64,000 bases of DNA. Source: Sphingobacterium sp. GTDB taxonomy: Bacteria > Bacteroidota > Bacteroidia > Sphingobacteriales > Sphingobacteriaceae. Location of the stretch: positions 1 through 64,000 of the forward strand of contig JAIRVH010000183.1 of assembly GCA_031253985.1 (NCBI GenBank), given 5' to 3'. A program made the translations under genes and the position numbers. Shown one piece after another: positions 52,889-63,220 of the stretch. Within the stretch, counting starts at the first letter, position 1. Every line of letters starts with the position of its first letter. The notes under the pieces are model-generated. The model was not told where the DNA came from and ran no database searches. It saw only the letters and a program-made list of their open reading frames with translations.

Positions 52889-54892
52889 TTACTTTACTAT
52901 CGTATTTCCCAGAAAGCCGCCCAGTAGCCGCTCGGCTTCTTTTAGCTTCTGATATTTAAAAATAAGGACCTCCAGGTTTGCCACATCTTGCTCGTGTTTC
53001 ATTTCTTCCCGAATGTGGTGCATTTCTGCTTCGATCTTGCGTTTTTTGATCCGATAGATCGCTGTAACAACAAGTTGTTTTAAATGTTCATATTCTTGCG
53101 TTACATAAATTTTACGCTTATCGTCATTCCAGTTTTCACTGAGTGAATATTTACTGGCAACGCTATTAATCGCCAGATCTGAAATTGAAGCATCAGGATT
53201 AGAATAAAACTGTTTTGCATCAGGAATTTCATAATTTTCTGCAGCATCCCGATAAGCTTTTAAAATAAAAGCTGCGGCTTTATCCTTGAATTCTATGTCG
53301 CTAATATTGCCCAATAAAAGCCCTGCCACAGGAATATCACCATCGCCTTCCCAGGTTGCCAGATAATCACCGTAATTAATTAAAATGCGTACAATCTCGC
53401 GCTCCTGAAGGATTTCCGATGTCAGCTGTGCCGGTTGTTCAACAGGTTCCATAGGTGGCATCCCACCTCGTTCGTCGTCGGTCATGAAGAAATCAGGAGG
53501 CGGGCCATCCATCCCCATAGGCGGCATACCTGCATTTAGTGGCGGCGCCTGGGTTTTGCGAGCAGCATCCTTGTCCGCTTTCTTTGCTCTATTGAGTCTG
53601 ATCTTATTGAGCTCGGCCAATAAAATGCGCTCTTCGATATCCAAAAGGCTGCTACATTCCCGGATAAAAACAGAGACCTTGATCTCATCGGGAATCAACG
53701 CAATACTTTCGACTACATCGCGAATAACCTCTGCTCTTTTTATTGGATCGTTGCTGGCATCGCGAAGCAGTATATTTGTTTTATAAAAAATGAAGTCCTG
53801 CTGATTGGATTTGACATAATCCTTAAAAGCGTTGGCGCCAAACTTCTGTACATAGGAATCGGGATCATTTCCATCAGGAAACAGCAATACTTTGACGTTT
53901 AAGCCCTCTTCAAGCAGCATATCCGTACCACGCAGAGAAGCTTTAATGCCCGCTTCATCGCCATCATAAAGAATGGTCACATTCTTTGTAAATCTGGAAA
54001 TAAGTTTGATCTGCCCCGTTGTCAAAGACGTTCCCGAAGATGAAACAACATTCTCCACGCCTGCCTGATGGACGGAAAGAACATCGGCATAGCCCTCTAC
54101 CAAATAGCAGTTGTCCTCCTCCATAATTGCCTTTTTGGCAAAATTCAATCCATACAGCACATCGGATTTGTGGTAGATTTCGCTTTCGGGAGAATTCACA
54201 TATTTGGCAACCTTCTTATCTGTTTTTAAGGTCCGGCCACCAAAGCCAATGACACGTCCTGTTAGGTTATGAATCGGAAACATCACCCGTCCACGGAACC
54301 GATCATATAAAGATTTATCATCACGCTCAATCGCCAAACCACTCGCGGCCAAATAATCGGGGTGAAAACCGGCTACCTGTGCTTTATCGACTAATGCTGT
54401 CCATTCTTCGGGGGAATAACCCAATTCAAATTTCTTGATAATATCCTCGCGATAGCCACGTTCCTTGAAATAATTGAGGCCGATGACCTGCCCCATTTCA
54501 GTTTTCCAAAGTTGCTCGGCAAAGAATTTACTGGCCCATGCACTCAGTACATATAGACTTTCACGTTTATCCTGTGCCGCTAACTGAGCAGGAGAGCGCT
54601 CAACTTCCTCGATCTGAATCGAATATTTATCGGCTAAATAACGAATGGCTTCTGGATAAGAGAATTTCTCCAGTTCCATAACAAACTTGAGCGAATCCCC
54701 ACCAACACCGCAACCAAAACACTTATAGATTCCCTTTGAAACAGAAACGTGAAAGGAGGGTGTTTTTTCATGGTGAAATGGACAATTTCCAATCAAAGAA
54801 GTTCCCCGTTTCTTTAAGTCAACAAAGTCTCCCACCACCTCTTCTATCCGTGCTGTTTCCAGTACTTTATCAATAACTTCCTGCTTTATCAA
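52889..54892 (-). CDS. dnaG: DNA primase
   Basis: This 667-residue primase makes RNA primers for replication. The start is TTG at 54892: the encoded IKQEVIDKVLETARIEEVVG matches the usual DnaG N-terminus, and a stop codon lies just upstream in frame. CHC2 zinc finger at about 38-62 (CPFHHEKTPSFHV, then CFGCGVGGD). Toprim domain with LVEGYADVLSV and LYDGDEAG. A Met/Pro-rich linker at about 445-500 precedes the helicase-binding C-domain. Confidence 0.96.
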   Translation of the reverse strand: MIKQEVIDKVLETARIEEVVGDFVDLKKRGTSLIGNCPFHHEKTPSFHVSVSKGIYKCFGCGVGGDSLKFVMELEKFSYPEAIRYLADKYSIQIEEVERSPAQLAAQDKRESLYVLSAWASKFFAEQLWKTEMGQVIGLNYFKERGYREDIIKKFELGYSPEEWTALVDKAQVAGFHPDYLAASGLAIERDDKSLYDRFRGRVMFPIHNLTGRVIGFGGRTLKTDKKVAKYVNSPESEIYHKSDVLYGLNFAKKAIMEEDNCYLVEGYADVLSVHQAGVENVVSSSGTSLTTGQIKLISRFTKNVTILYDGDEAGIKASLRGTDMLLEEGLNVKVLLFPDGNDPDSYVQKFGANAFKDYVKSNQQDFIFYKTNILLRDASNDPIKRAEVIRDVVESIALIPDEIKVSVFIRECSSLLDIEERILLAELNKIRLNRAKKADKDAARKTQAPPLNAGMPPMGMDGPPPDFFMTDDERGGMPPMEPVEQPAQLTSEILQEREIVRILINYGDYLATWEGDGDIPVAGLLLGNISDIEFKDKAAAFILKAYRDAAENYEIPDAKQFYSNPDASISDLAINSVASKYSLSENWNDDKRKIYVTQEYEHLKQLVVTAIYRIKKRKIEAEMHHIREEMKHEQDVANLEVLIFKYQKLKEAERLLGGFLGNTIVK

Positions 54893-55012
54893 ACCGTTTC
54901 TTTTTTAATGTAAAATTAGAATAAATCTTTTGGATCCCCACTAAAAAACAGTTTCTTTAATCAGAGCAGTATAAGGGGGATATAAAATGTTTTGATATGC
55001 GATGCTGTTGTA

Positions 55013-55043
55013 TTGTATATCAAAAGCAATTTATCTAAGTTTG
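55013..55043 (+). promoter_or_regulatory. Promoter of ugd
   Basis: TTG (55013-55015), a 20-nt spacer and TAAGTTTG (55036-55043) match the Bacteroidota consensus. Transcription would start near 55050, 27 nt before the ATG. Confidence 0.7.
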
Positions 55044-55076
55044 TTCTTCAATTTATAGCTGATTAAGATAATCAAA

Positions 55077-56462
55077 ATGAGCAAAACAATCAAGAAAATA
55101 TGCTGTATCGGTGCTGGCTACGTCGGTGGACCTACCATGTCAGTTGTTGCAAAGCAATGCCCACATATTGAGATTACAATCGTCGACGTCAATGCGGCGC
55201 GGATCGCGGCCTGGAACGATGAAGATCTTGATAACCTTCCTGTCTATGAACCCGGTTTACAGGAAATCGTTGCTGAAGCGCGTAATCGCAATTTGTTTTT
55301 CTCAACGGATATCGAAAAGGCTATTGATGAAGCCGACATGATTTTTATTTCGGTCAATACACCCACTAAAACTTACGGCAAAGGCAAGGGAATGGCTGCA
55401 GATTTAAAGTATATTGAACTTTGCGCACGCCAGATCGCAGCTGTTGCCAAAAACGACAAAATTGTTGTTGAAAAATCGACTTTACCTGTTCGCACTGCAG
55501 CAGCTTTAAAAAGTATCCTTGATAATACAGGAAACGGTGTCAATTTCCAGATTCTTTCCAACCCCGAATTTTTAGCAGAAGGAACAGCGATACAGGATCT
55601 TCTGAATCCAGACCGCGTCCTGATCGGTGGTGAAAATGATGAAGCTATTGCCGCATTGGTCGATATCTATGCACATTGGGTAAGTCGCGACAAGATCCTG
55701 ACAACCAACCTGTGGTCATCAGAACTTTCAAAATTAACAGCTAATGCTTTTTTGGCACAACGTGTATCCTCCATTAACTCCATCTCCGCGCTGTGTGAAA
55801 AAACAGGTGCCAATGTCGACGAAGTTTCCAAGGCGATTGGTATGGATTCCAGGATTGGATCCAAATTTCTGAAAGCTTCTGTAGGATTTGGAGGTTCTTG
55901 TTTCCAAAAAGATATCCTCAATCTAGTTTATATCGCTCGAAGTTATGGTCTGACCGAGGTTGCTGCATATTGGGATCAAGTGATTTTGATGAATGATTAT
56001 CAAAAACAGCGGTTTGCAGACAACATTATCCAAACATTGTACAATACAGTGTCGGGGAAAAAGATTGCATTCTTAGGCTGGGCATTCAAAAAAGACACCA
56101 ATGATACGCGTGAATCTGCAGCGATCTATGTTGCAGATCATCTATTGAGTGAACAAGCTGAAATCACGGTCTATGATCCCAAAGTTTCTGCTGAACGCAT
56201 CTATGCCGACCTAGATTATCTAAACACCCGCTCTTCAGAAGAAAACAGGACCTTGGTAAAGGTTGTCAATACCCCCTATGAGGCTTGCAATGATGCACAT
56301 GCAATTGCCGTATTAACCGAGTGGGATGAATTCAAAAGCTATGACTGGGCCAGCATTAAGAAACATATGAAAAAGCCTGCATTTGTATTCGATGGCCGTA
56401 AACTATTGAATCGTCAGGAACTGGAAGAGCTCGACTTTAAATATTACGCGATAGGCGAGTAA
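55077..56462 (+). CDS. ugd: UDP-glucose 6-dehydrogenase
   Basis: This 461-residue enzyme oxidises UDP-glucose to UDP-glucuronate with two NAD+, for surface polysaccharides. NAD motif [14 protein letters not shown] at about 11-24, [21 protein letters not shown] and the catalytic Cys275 in [12 protein letters not shown]. Length and motifs fit the eukaryote-like UGDH branch also found in Bacteroidota. Monocistronic with its own promoter and terminator. Confidence 0.96.
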   Translation: MSKTIKKICCIGAGYVGGPTMSVVAKQCPHIEITIVDVNAARIAAWNDEDLDNLPVYEPGLQEIVAEARNRNLFFSTDIEKAIDEADMIFISVNTPTKTYGKGKGMAADLKYIELCARQIAAVAKNDKIVVEKSTLPVRTAAALKSILDNTGNGVNFQILSNPEFLAEGTAIQDLLNPDRVLIGGENDEAIAALVDIYAHWVSRDKILTTNLWSSELSKLTANAFLAQRVSSINSISALCEKTGANVDEVSKAIGMDSRIGSKFLKASVGFGGSCFQKDILNLVYIARSYGLTEVAAYWDQVILMNDYQKQRFADNIIQTLYNTVSGKKIAFLGWAFKKDTNDTRESAAIYVADHLLSEQAEITVYDPKVSAERIYADLDYLNTRSSEENRTLVKVVNTPYEACNDAHAIAVLTEWDEFKSYDWASIKKHMKKPAFVFDGRKLLNRQELEELDFKYYAIGE

Positions 56463-56481
56463 TCAATATATAGATAAAAGG

Positions 56482-56536
56482 AACCCTCAGGATATATTCG
56501 CATTCAAATATGCAACTATAACTGAGGGTTTTGTTT
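56482..56536 (+). terminator. Terminator of ugd
   Basis: AACCCTCAG (56482-56490) pairs with CTGAGGGTT (56522-56530), with a smaller A/T-rich stem inside. A T-rich tract follows. Confidence 0.8.
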
Positions 56537-56601
56537 GTGCCTGTTGTCAACGCATAAGGAAAGAGAGATGAAACACAAGCGATGCAACAGGACTTTTTAT
56601 C

Positions 56602-56922
56602 TTAATTATTCAGCATCCCATAGAACTCATTCATGTAATAAGATTCTTGGAGTGCATCTCTGAAATTCTGCCATTGTTCTTCATCAAATGAAAATACAAT
56701 ATCTGGATAAGGTGTCTTCATAATCAATCGAAATTCACCATCTGGAAATGTGCTAAAAAAGAGCTCATCACCATTACTTTTCGTAATATTCAAGAAATCG
56801 AAGAATTTATTCCTCGTAAATGTCAGTACAAAACTTTGTTGCCATATATAATAGGTTTGACACTTATGGCAAACACTAATATGGGTATCTCCTCTTTGGC
56901 TTAGAATCTTTGTATCACACAT
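56602..56922 (-). CDS. Small protein with CxxC motif, DUF6686-like (106 aa)
   Basis: This 106-residue cytoplasmic protein has the pattern C-x2-C (VCHKCQTYYIW) near residues 18-21 and an aromatic-rich body (TRNKFFDFLNI; FSFDEEQWQNFRDALQ). This resembles small Bacteroidota proteins of unknown function; I believe the DUF6686 family, but the assignment is from memory. A single metal-binding site is possible. Confidence 0.65.
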   Translation of the reverse strand: MCDTKILSQRGDTHISVCHKCQTYYIWQQSFVLTFTRNKFFDFLNITKSNGDELFFSTFPDGEFRLIMKTPYPDIVFSFDEEQWQNFRDALQESYYMNEFYGMLNN

Positions 56923-57000
56923 ACTACACGCATTTATTTAGACTCATTATAAATAATATTCAAATGTAAGCATAGTTTTTAGAATAACAAGTGTCTGCAC

Positions 57001-57035
57001 AAAAAAAAGGCGATATATTTCTATATCGCCTTTTT
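57001..57035. terminator. Terminator after the M3 peptidase gene
   Basis: GGCGATATA (57009-57017) pairs with TATATCGCC (57022-57030), flanked by eight A and five T. It works in both directions and ends the leftward gene at 57049. Confidence 0.92.
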
Positions 57036-57048
57036 CGACTGGAGAGAA

Positions 57049-59160
57049 TTAGTTCAATCCCCTCTTTTTCAATAGATATTTTGGATCTGGGTCCGCACCT
57101 CTAAAGGTACGATACATCTTTGCAGGGTCATCTGTACCTCCTTTTTCAAGAATATTCTTACGGAAAGAATCTGCTGTCACTTGATCGTACAATGATTTTT
57201 CCTTAAATGCGGCAAAAGCGTCCGAGTCCAGCACTTCAGACCAGATATAGGCGTAGTAACCTGCAGAGTATCCACCGGCGAAGATATGTTGAAAATATGT
57301 ACTCCGATAACGTGGGATAATAGCATCAATAATTCCTATCTTTTTCATTGCGCTCTTTTCAAAAGCATTAATGTCTTTTGAAATTTCTTTGGTTGTAGCA
57401 TGATAATCCATGTCCAACAGGGCTGCAGAAAGATATTCCACAGTTGCAAAGCCTTGATCGAAGGTACCGGCCTTTTCCATTTTCTGAATCAATGAATCTG
57501 GCATCGCTTCTTTGGTTTTATAGTGCTTAGCATACGTTTTTAACACTTCGGGATCTACTGCCCAATTTTCCATCACCTGTGAAGGCAGTTCAACAAAGTC
57601 ACGTGGTACAGAAGTTCCGGCCATTGAACGGTATCTTACATTGGAAAGAAGGCCATGTAAGGCATGTCCAAACTCATGGAATAAGGTCGTTGCTTCATCG
57701 AATGTCAACAAGGCAGGATTTTTTCCCACTGGTTTTGTGAAATTGCATACGATCGAAATTACCGGAGCAACACGTTTGCCATCTTTTGTTGACTGATTGC
57801 GATAAGAAGTCATCCAGGCCCCCCCACGTTTTGATTCGCGTGGGAAGAAATCAGCATATAGGAGACCCAAATGTGAACCGTCTTTGTCTTTTACCTCATA
57901 TACTTCTACATCTTTATGGTAAGTAGGGACATTGTTTAAGGCTACAAATGTCAAACCATATAGTTTGTTGGCAACGGCAAATGCACCTTCGCGGACTGCA
58001 GGAAGGCTCAAATAAGGTTTAATTTCGTCCTCATTCAAAGCGAACCGTTTCTTGCGTATAATCTCTGTATAATATCTCCAGTCGTAAGGGGCAACAGCAA
58101 AGTCACCGCCTTCGGCTTTAATTTCCTTCGCAATATCTGCTTCCTCCCCTTTCGCTTTTGCCAAAGCGGGCGTCCAAAGTTTGTTTAATAATGCATAGAC
58201 ATTCGTTGGATTCTTCGCCATGGATTCCTCTAATACATAGGCCGCATGTGAAGAATAACCCAACAGTTTTGCTTTTTGAAGGCGAAGGTTGACAATTTTT
58301 TGGATAATCGTCTTGTTATCGTTGGCATTATCTTGATTGCCACGAAGCTGGTAGGCTTCCCAGAGCTGTTTTCTTAACTCACGATTTTTTGCATATTGAA
58401 GAAAAGGCATAATGGAAGGATTTTGTAAGGTAAATACCCACTTATCTTTCTTTCCTTTCGCTACGGCCTCTTCTGCTGCTGCCGTTTTCAGTGATTCCGG
58501 TAAGCCTTCCAATTGGCTAGCAGAGTCAACAACAAGTGTATAGGCATTTGTCTCAGCCAATAAATTCTGTCCAAATTGGGTGGTTAATGTTGAAAGTTCA
58601 GCATTTATCTTTTTCATTTTTTCCTTATCAGCATCCTTCAGGTTTGCTCCGGAACGTACGAAACTCTTATAGGTTTCTTCCAACAGTTTATTATCCTGTT
58701 CATCTAATCCAAGCGTATTTCGGCTGCTCCAAACTGTTTTGATACGGTCAAATAATTTGGTGTTCATCGAAATCTCATCGGAATGACTCGATAAGATCGG
58801 TGCCAGATCCTTCGCTATCGCCTGAATACTGTCATTTGTATTGGCGCTGTTTAAATTGTAGAATACTGTAGATACATTGTTCAATAATCCACCCGCATTT
58901 TCGAGGGCTACTATGGTATTTTGAAATGTTGCTTTATCGGAATTATTGACTATCGTGTCAATTTCCAAATTATGTATTTTTATAGCCTCATCAAAAGCTG
59001 GCCTAAAATGCTCCGTTTTGATCTTGTCAAAAGGAGGTACATTGAATGGAGTCTCGTAAGCCAATAAAAGAGGATTATCTGTCATCACTTTTTTTTCCTC
59101 ACAACCAACAAATGCAGTTGCCACTATCACAAAAAATGGCAAAAGTTGTCTTTTCTTCAT
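57049..59160 (-). CDS. dcp: M3 family oligopeptidase (Dcp-like) lipoprotein
   Basis: This 703-residue zinc peptidase of the M3 family cleaves short peptides, often as a dipeptidyl carboxypeptidase. Zinc motif HEFGH at 495-499. A lipobox AFVGC (Cys20) makes it a lipoprotein, as is common for Bacteroidota Dcp. N-terminal helical region, then the catalytic domain (about 250-700). The upstream region (59161-59332) is shared with the divergent DUF4407 gene. Confidence 0.93.
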   Translation of the reverse strand: MKKRQLLPFFVIVATAFVGCEEKKVMTDNPLLLAYETPFNVPPFDKIKTEHFRPAFDEAIKIHNLEIDTIVNNSDKATFQNTIVALENAGGLLNNVSTVFYNLNSANTNDSIQAIAKDLAPILSSHSDEISMNTKLFDRIKTVWSSRNTLGLDEQDNKLLEETYKSFVRSGANLKDADKEKMKKINAELSTLTTQFGQNLLAETNAYTLVVDSASQLEGLPESLKTAAAEEAVAKGKKDKWVFTLQNPSIMPFLQYAKNRELRKQLWEAYQLRGNQDNANDNKTIIQKIVNLRLQKAKLLGYSSHAAYVLEESMAKNPTNVYALLNKLWTPALAKAKGEEADIAKEIKAEGGDFAVAPYDWRYYTEIIRKKRFALNEDEIKPYLSLPAVREGAFAVANKLYGLTFVALNNVPTYHKDVEVYEVKDKDGSHLGLLYADFFPRESKRGGAWMTSYRNQSTKDGKRVAPVISIVCNFTKPVGKNPALLTFDEATTLFHEFGHALHGLLSNVRYRSMAGTSVPRDFVELPSQVMENWAVDPEVLKTYAKHYKTKEAMPDSLIQKMEKAGTFDQGFATVEYLSAALLDMDYHATTKEISKDINAFEKSAMKKIGIIDAIIPRYRSTYFQHIFAGGYSAGYYAYIWSEVLDSDAFAAFKEKSLYDQVTADSFRKNILEKGGTDDPAKMYRTFRGADPDPKYLLKKRGLN

Positions 59161-59332
59161 ATTATCTGATTATTCCTGATTTTTTCCCAAAGATAATAAA
59201 ATTAGGCAAAAGCTGGGCCTCGTTGGGGAGGGGGTTGTAAAGGAGCATGAAAACAGTCATCCTATTGTAAAACAAAAACTTATTCGTAAACCTTGTTAAA
59301 AATAATCTGTCAATTTGGGTAAAAATATTTTA

Positions 59333-60409
59333 ATGAGCGATATTAACCGTTTCTTTTGGAGGTGTGCGGGGGTACATCAAGAAACTCTTGAAAAATATCC
59401 GGAAGAACATAGTAAGTACACAGCCATAGGTGCTACTATTTTTTTCACGGGGTTATTTGCTAGCCTTTCAGGTGGCTATGCCATGTATTTTGTTTTTAGT
59501 GGGGGTACATTTGACTGGTTGTTGGCCATTGTATTTGGCATTATCTGGGGCTTGGCGATATTCAATATGGACCGCTATATTGTCCTGAGCATTAATAAAT
59601 CCAAAAGTGGCTTCATGCAGCTTCTGCAAGCCCTTCCTCGTATTTTATTGGCCATCTTGATTGGTTTGGTTATCTCTAGGCCGTTGGAGTTAAAAATCTT
59701 CGATAAAGAGATTCGGGAAAACCTCCGTGTACGTTTTCTTGCCGATCAACGCGCTAAAATTGATACCCTCAACAGTACTTTCAATAAAAAATATGCCAAT
59801 GAGGTTTCACTTTTAAAAGCCATTACGGTAGAACGTGATTCATTGGAAGCCAGTATTAAAAACGACCGTACAAAATTGAATTACGAGATATTCGGAAATA
59901 AGACCACTGAAACATCCGGTGTCATGGGCTATGGCCCCTACGCCAAAATGAAAGAAGAAGAACTGAAGAAAAAAGAGGGTTATCTGGATACCTTACGGAA
60001 TAAAATAACGAACCAGCAAAACGCAATACGCCAGAAACAAAAATTTGAAGGCATATTGGATCAGAAAGTCTTATCGAACGCTTCGCTGGATAGCGCCGTG
60101 AATGTGGCTGGTTTTGCAGACCGCAACTCGGCATTGGGTAACCTCAGATATGATGCCAATGGTAAAGTCAACGAATCGAATGCGAATGCTGTATTTTTTA
60201 TTGCACTGCTTTTTGTCTTTCTTGAATGTTTACCTGTAATTGTCAAACTGCTGGCAGGAAAGGATCCTTATGATAATGAAGTACAAAATCAAAGGACTAT
60301 CCATGATTACGAATCAGACACCAATGTCACGGTTCAGAAAGAAGCTGTCGATCGCTTAAAGGATACGTATGTTGATGTTTCCATCAATAAGCGGATGAAA
60401 GAGCTTTAA
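59333..60409 (+). CDS. DUF4407 membrane protein
   Basis: This 358-residue protein is chosen to start at the ATG at 59333 (MSDINRFFWRCAGVHQETLE), since an in-frame TTG 18 bases before it is weak. Two pairs of TM helices at about 30-85 and 95-120, a long cytoplasmic or periplasmic coiled coil (about 135-270), and a C-terminal TM near 285-305 match DUF4407. Function unknown. Confidence 0.88.
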   Translation: MSDINRFFWRCAGVHQETLEKYPEEHSKYTAIGATIFFTGLFASLSGGYAMYFVFSGGTFDWLLAIVFGIIWGLAIFNMDRYIVLSINKSKSGFMQLLQALPRILLAILIGLVISRPLELKIFDKEIRENLRVRFLADQRAKIDTLNSTFNKKYANEVSLLKAITVERDSLEASIKNDRTKLNYEIFGNKTTETSGVMGYGPYAKMKEEELKKKEGYLDTLRNKITNQQNAIRQKQKFEGILDQKVLSNASLDSAVNVAGFADRNSALGNLRYDANGKVNESNANAVFFIALLFVFLECLPVIVKLLAGKDPYDNEVQNQRTIHDYESDTNVTVQKEAVDRLKDTYVDVSINKRMKEL

Positions 60410-60437
60410 TAGAAACCGCTATCATAAGTTAGAAAAT

Positions 60438-60495
60438 CGGACCTGAGGTCCGTCGGATAAAGATGATAAACGGGCCTACCATTTGGTAGGCCCGT
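60438..60495. terminator. Pair of hairpins between DUF4407 and rmuC
   Basis: A short palindromic stem CGGACCTGAGGTCCG (60438-60452) is followed by a strong stem ACGGGCCTACC/GGTAGGCCCGT (60470-60480 with 60485-60495). They lie between convergent genes and probably end both. Confidence 0.8.
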
Positions 60496-60500
60496 CTTCA

Positions 60501-61823
60501 TTAATCTTCTTCATCCAGGAACTTGGTGTCTATCTGTTTATTTGCCTTAGCACCCAATCGTTTCAACTTCTCCACTTTTCCGATCACATTCCCTGCGCCG
60601 GTCGAAAGCTTTTTAGTCGCATCTTCATGACTTTTTAACGCCCGTTCCAACTGGTTTTGTACCTGCTCCATATCATTTAAGAAGCTGACAAATTTATCGT
60701 ACAGGCTTCCAGCTTCTTTCGCAATTTCAATTACATTCCGGGTCTGGCGTTCCTGCTTCCAGATGCTGGCAATGGTACGAAGGGTTGCCAATAGCGTCGA
60801 AGGACTGACGATGACAACTTTGCGATCCCAGGCCTCACTAAACAGATCTGGTTTCTGTACCACAGACATACTTAAAGCAGACTCTATGGGCATAAAGAGC
60901 AATACAAATTCTGGCGATTCGATACCATATAACTCGTGATAGTTTTTTGCGGAAAGTTCCTTCACATGGTTTTCTACAGACTGTACATGCTGTTTCGCAA
61001 AAATTGCACGGTCTTCGTCTGTGTCAGCATTGACCCAACGCTCATAGGCAATCAATGAAACTTTCGAATCCACAATCAGGTGTTTATCTTCAGGAAGATC
61101 GATGATCGCATCGGGCTGCATCCTTCTGCCCTCGGCATCCATAAGAGATACTTGCAGTCTAAATTCCCGATCGCGCATAAGTCCCGATCGCTCCAAGACC
61201 CGTTCTAAAATTACCTCGCCCCAATTGCCCTGCTTTTTGGTATCCCCTTTTAATGCCTTGGTTAGACTATTGGCTTCATCTTTAATTTTAAGACTCTGTT
61301 CGACCAACTGGAGGACAACACCTTTTAAAGAATTCCTTTCTGCCGCTTCCTGATTGTAATTTTTATCGACTTTCTCTTCAAACAATTTGATCTTTTCTTT
61401 CAGCGGATCCAGGATCAAGCCCAGGGAACGATGATTACTCTCTGTAAACTTTTGTGTCTTCTCTTCCAATATTTTATTGGCGATGACCTGAAATTCATTG
61501 TTGAACTGCCGTTTAATTTCGGCGATTTCATTTTTTTGTTCCTGAAATTTATCGAGCTGTGCTTCGTAAAAAGAACGTGTACTTTCTAAGGAACGCTCAG
61601 CAACCAGGAGATTCTCCCGTTCCTTATCCAATTCATTTTTTAGCATGACACGCTCTTCAAGCAAACTTTGTTCCCGCTGTTGCGATCTAGCAAGTTCAAT
61701 TTTTAATGTTTCAACCTCTTTATTGTACGCAGGACCTGCACTGGTATCTGTATTCTTTTTGAGCACCAATACAATCAAAATGACCAATAACAAGACAATT
61801 CCCGCAAAGAAAAATATTTCCAT
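60501..61823 (-). CDS. rmuC: DNA recombination protein RmuC
   Basis: This 440-residue protein has an N-terminal TM helix (about 3-21), a long coiled coil (about 25-190) and the RmuC nuclease-like domain (about 195-395: KKQGNWGEVILERVLERSGL; PDAIIDLPEDKHLIVDSKVS). It limits DNA inversions between short repeats in E. coli. Starts at MEIFFFAG. A 17-codon frame with CSGKYAPSSEI ends just before it and is probably a relic. Confidence 0.94.
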   Translation of the reverse strand: MEIFFFAGIVLLLVILIVLVLKKNTDTSAGPAYNKEVETLKIELARSQQREQSLLEERVMLKNELDKERENLLVAERSLESTRSFYEAQLDKFQEQKNEIAEIKRQFNNEFQVIANKILEEKTQKFTESNHRSLGLILDPLKEKIKLFEEKVDKNYNQEAAERNSLKGVVLQLVEQSLKIKDEANSLTKALKGDTKKQGNWGEVILERVLERSGLMRDREFRLQVSLMDAEGRRMQPDAIIDLPEDKHLIVDSKVSLIAYERWVNADTDEDRAIFAKQHVQSVENHVKELSAKNYHELYGIESPEFVLLFMPIESALSMSVVQKPDLFSEAWDRKVVIVSPSTLLATLRTIASIWKQERQTRNVIEIAKEAGSLYDKFVSFLNDMEQVQNQLERALKSHEDATKKLSTGAGNVIGKVEKLKRLGAKANKQIDTKFLDEED

Positions 61824-62029
61824 GATTTATATTTCTGAAGATGGCGCATACTTTCCTGAACAGGTCTGTTTTGCCATCATTGAATTTAATTAAACACTAT
61901 AACCGCTTATAGTTTAATGGATCATCGCTATTCAAAACACCGATAAAACCAATCCATTGTCAGTTTGCTTTGTGTGACACAGGTTCTTTTATCATAAAGC
62001 ACAATAGTAACATCCCACTTAATGGTTTA

Positions 62030-63217
62030 TTACTGCAGCTTTTGGTGTGTTTTCCACCATAGATCGGGCATTTCACCTGAAACCGCCAATTGGTAATCTT
62101 CATAACGGCAAGGTACCAAGTAATAGCGTTCATTAACGGATTTGGACCCAAAATAAGGTACCTGAATCCACCAGCGGTCTGATTTTTTACTTTTCACAAA
62201 GACCAATTCATGCTCTTCGTTTTCCAGTGTTGTGCGGTAAATGATATAAGAAGATTTGGGGTATAAAGGCGTATCTTGTTTACGATTATAATATCCATCA
62301 ATAAAACACCAGATCATTTGCGAAACCAGCATCGCGGTCTGCTCCATCGGATCAAATGTTGGATTGAATTCATAAAAACCAATGGAAGAACATTTATCTG
62401 ACATCCCTGCATAGCGGGCAAGCTGGCAAGCCTCATCGCCATATAGCCCATTAGGCATGGCATTGGCATTTCCAGGTGCTTCAGAAGCCCGAATGGCTCC
62501 AATATCAAAACTAATTAAATCTGCCGCTCGGATCAAAGGCTCAGACTGATCCATCTTGCCGGCAATCATACCTAATCGTGTCGCATTGAAAAATAGTTTA
62601 TCATACATATTGATAGACTCCTTACTAACGAGGTAAGTTTGATAGGCAATCGCATTTAAATTGAATAAATAATCTGGCTGATGCAGGATTATATGATTCA
62701 CGTAAGATCGTGAATTTAGTCTCACATTGTCGGCATTTTCCTGATCAAGGTCAAAACGTGCGTCGATAATCGCTAGTTCTATTTTTCGCTCCAAATTTTG
62801 GTATCCCAAATATTGCGCATAGGTCAAATCTTGTCCACCGCCAATAATAATCGGAATAATATTCTCTTTGACGAGTTCTTCGACGACAGATTTTAGAGCA
62901 ATATAAGTATCCTGAATCGTATTACCTGCTTTGATATTTCCCAAATCAACGATGTTCATCTTATAATCACCCTGATAGAGTGCATAAAGGTGCTTTCGCA
63001 CAGCATCTGGTGCTCTATCCGTTCCATTGTTATTCATGGATGCCCGATCTTCTTCTACACCGACAATAGCCAATTGGGGTTGTTTACCCTCTTCCCAGAC
63101 GGGAAAATCTGTTTCATAGGCTTGAATAACGTTTCCCAGCTGAGAACTCAAGAAGCCATGTTCAGGAGCAAAACCAGTAATAGAAATTGGGCTAAAAAAT
63201 ACGGACAGTGATGACAT
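62030..63217 (-). CDS. Arginase/formimidoylglutamase-family protein with altered metal site
   Basis: This 395-residue ureohydrolase-fold protein is of the Bacteroidota type usually annotated formimidoylglutamase. Key metal-ligand motifs differ from active arginases: GGGQD (126-130) instead of GGGHD, DARFD (152-156) instead of DAHxD, and SFDIGAIRAS instead of SxDxDxxDP. So at least three ligands (His, His, Asp) are replaced. The protein may be catalytically dead, use another mechanism, or bind ligands only. Three bp upstream lies a 43-codon zinc-ribbon-like gene on the same strand. Confidence 0.82.
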   Translation of the reverse strand: MSSLSVFFSPISITGFAPEHGFLSSQLGNVIQAYETDFPVWEEGKQPQLAIVGVEEDRASMNNNGTDRAPDAVRKHLYALYQGDYKMNIVDLGNIKAGNTIQDTYIALKSVVEELVKENIIPIIIGGGQDLTYAQYLGYQNLERKIELAIIDARFDLDQENADNVRLNSRSYVNHIILHQPDYLFNLNAIAYQTYLVSKESINMYDKLFFNATRLGMIAGKMDQSEPLIRAADLISFDIGAIRASEAPGNANAMPNGLYGDEACQLARYAGMSDKCSSIGFYEFNPTFDPMEQTAMLVSQMIWCFIDGYYNRKQDTPLYPKSSYIIYRTTLENEEHELVFVKSKKSDRWWIQVPYFGSKSVNERYYLVPCRYEDYQLAVSGEMPDLWWKTHQKLQ

Positions 63218-63220
63218 AAG

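Noticed and set aside
61840..61893. 17-codon frame with CSGKYAPSSEI before rmuC
   Set aside because: Too short to support as a gene; possibly a relic or leader but no further evidence.
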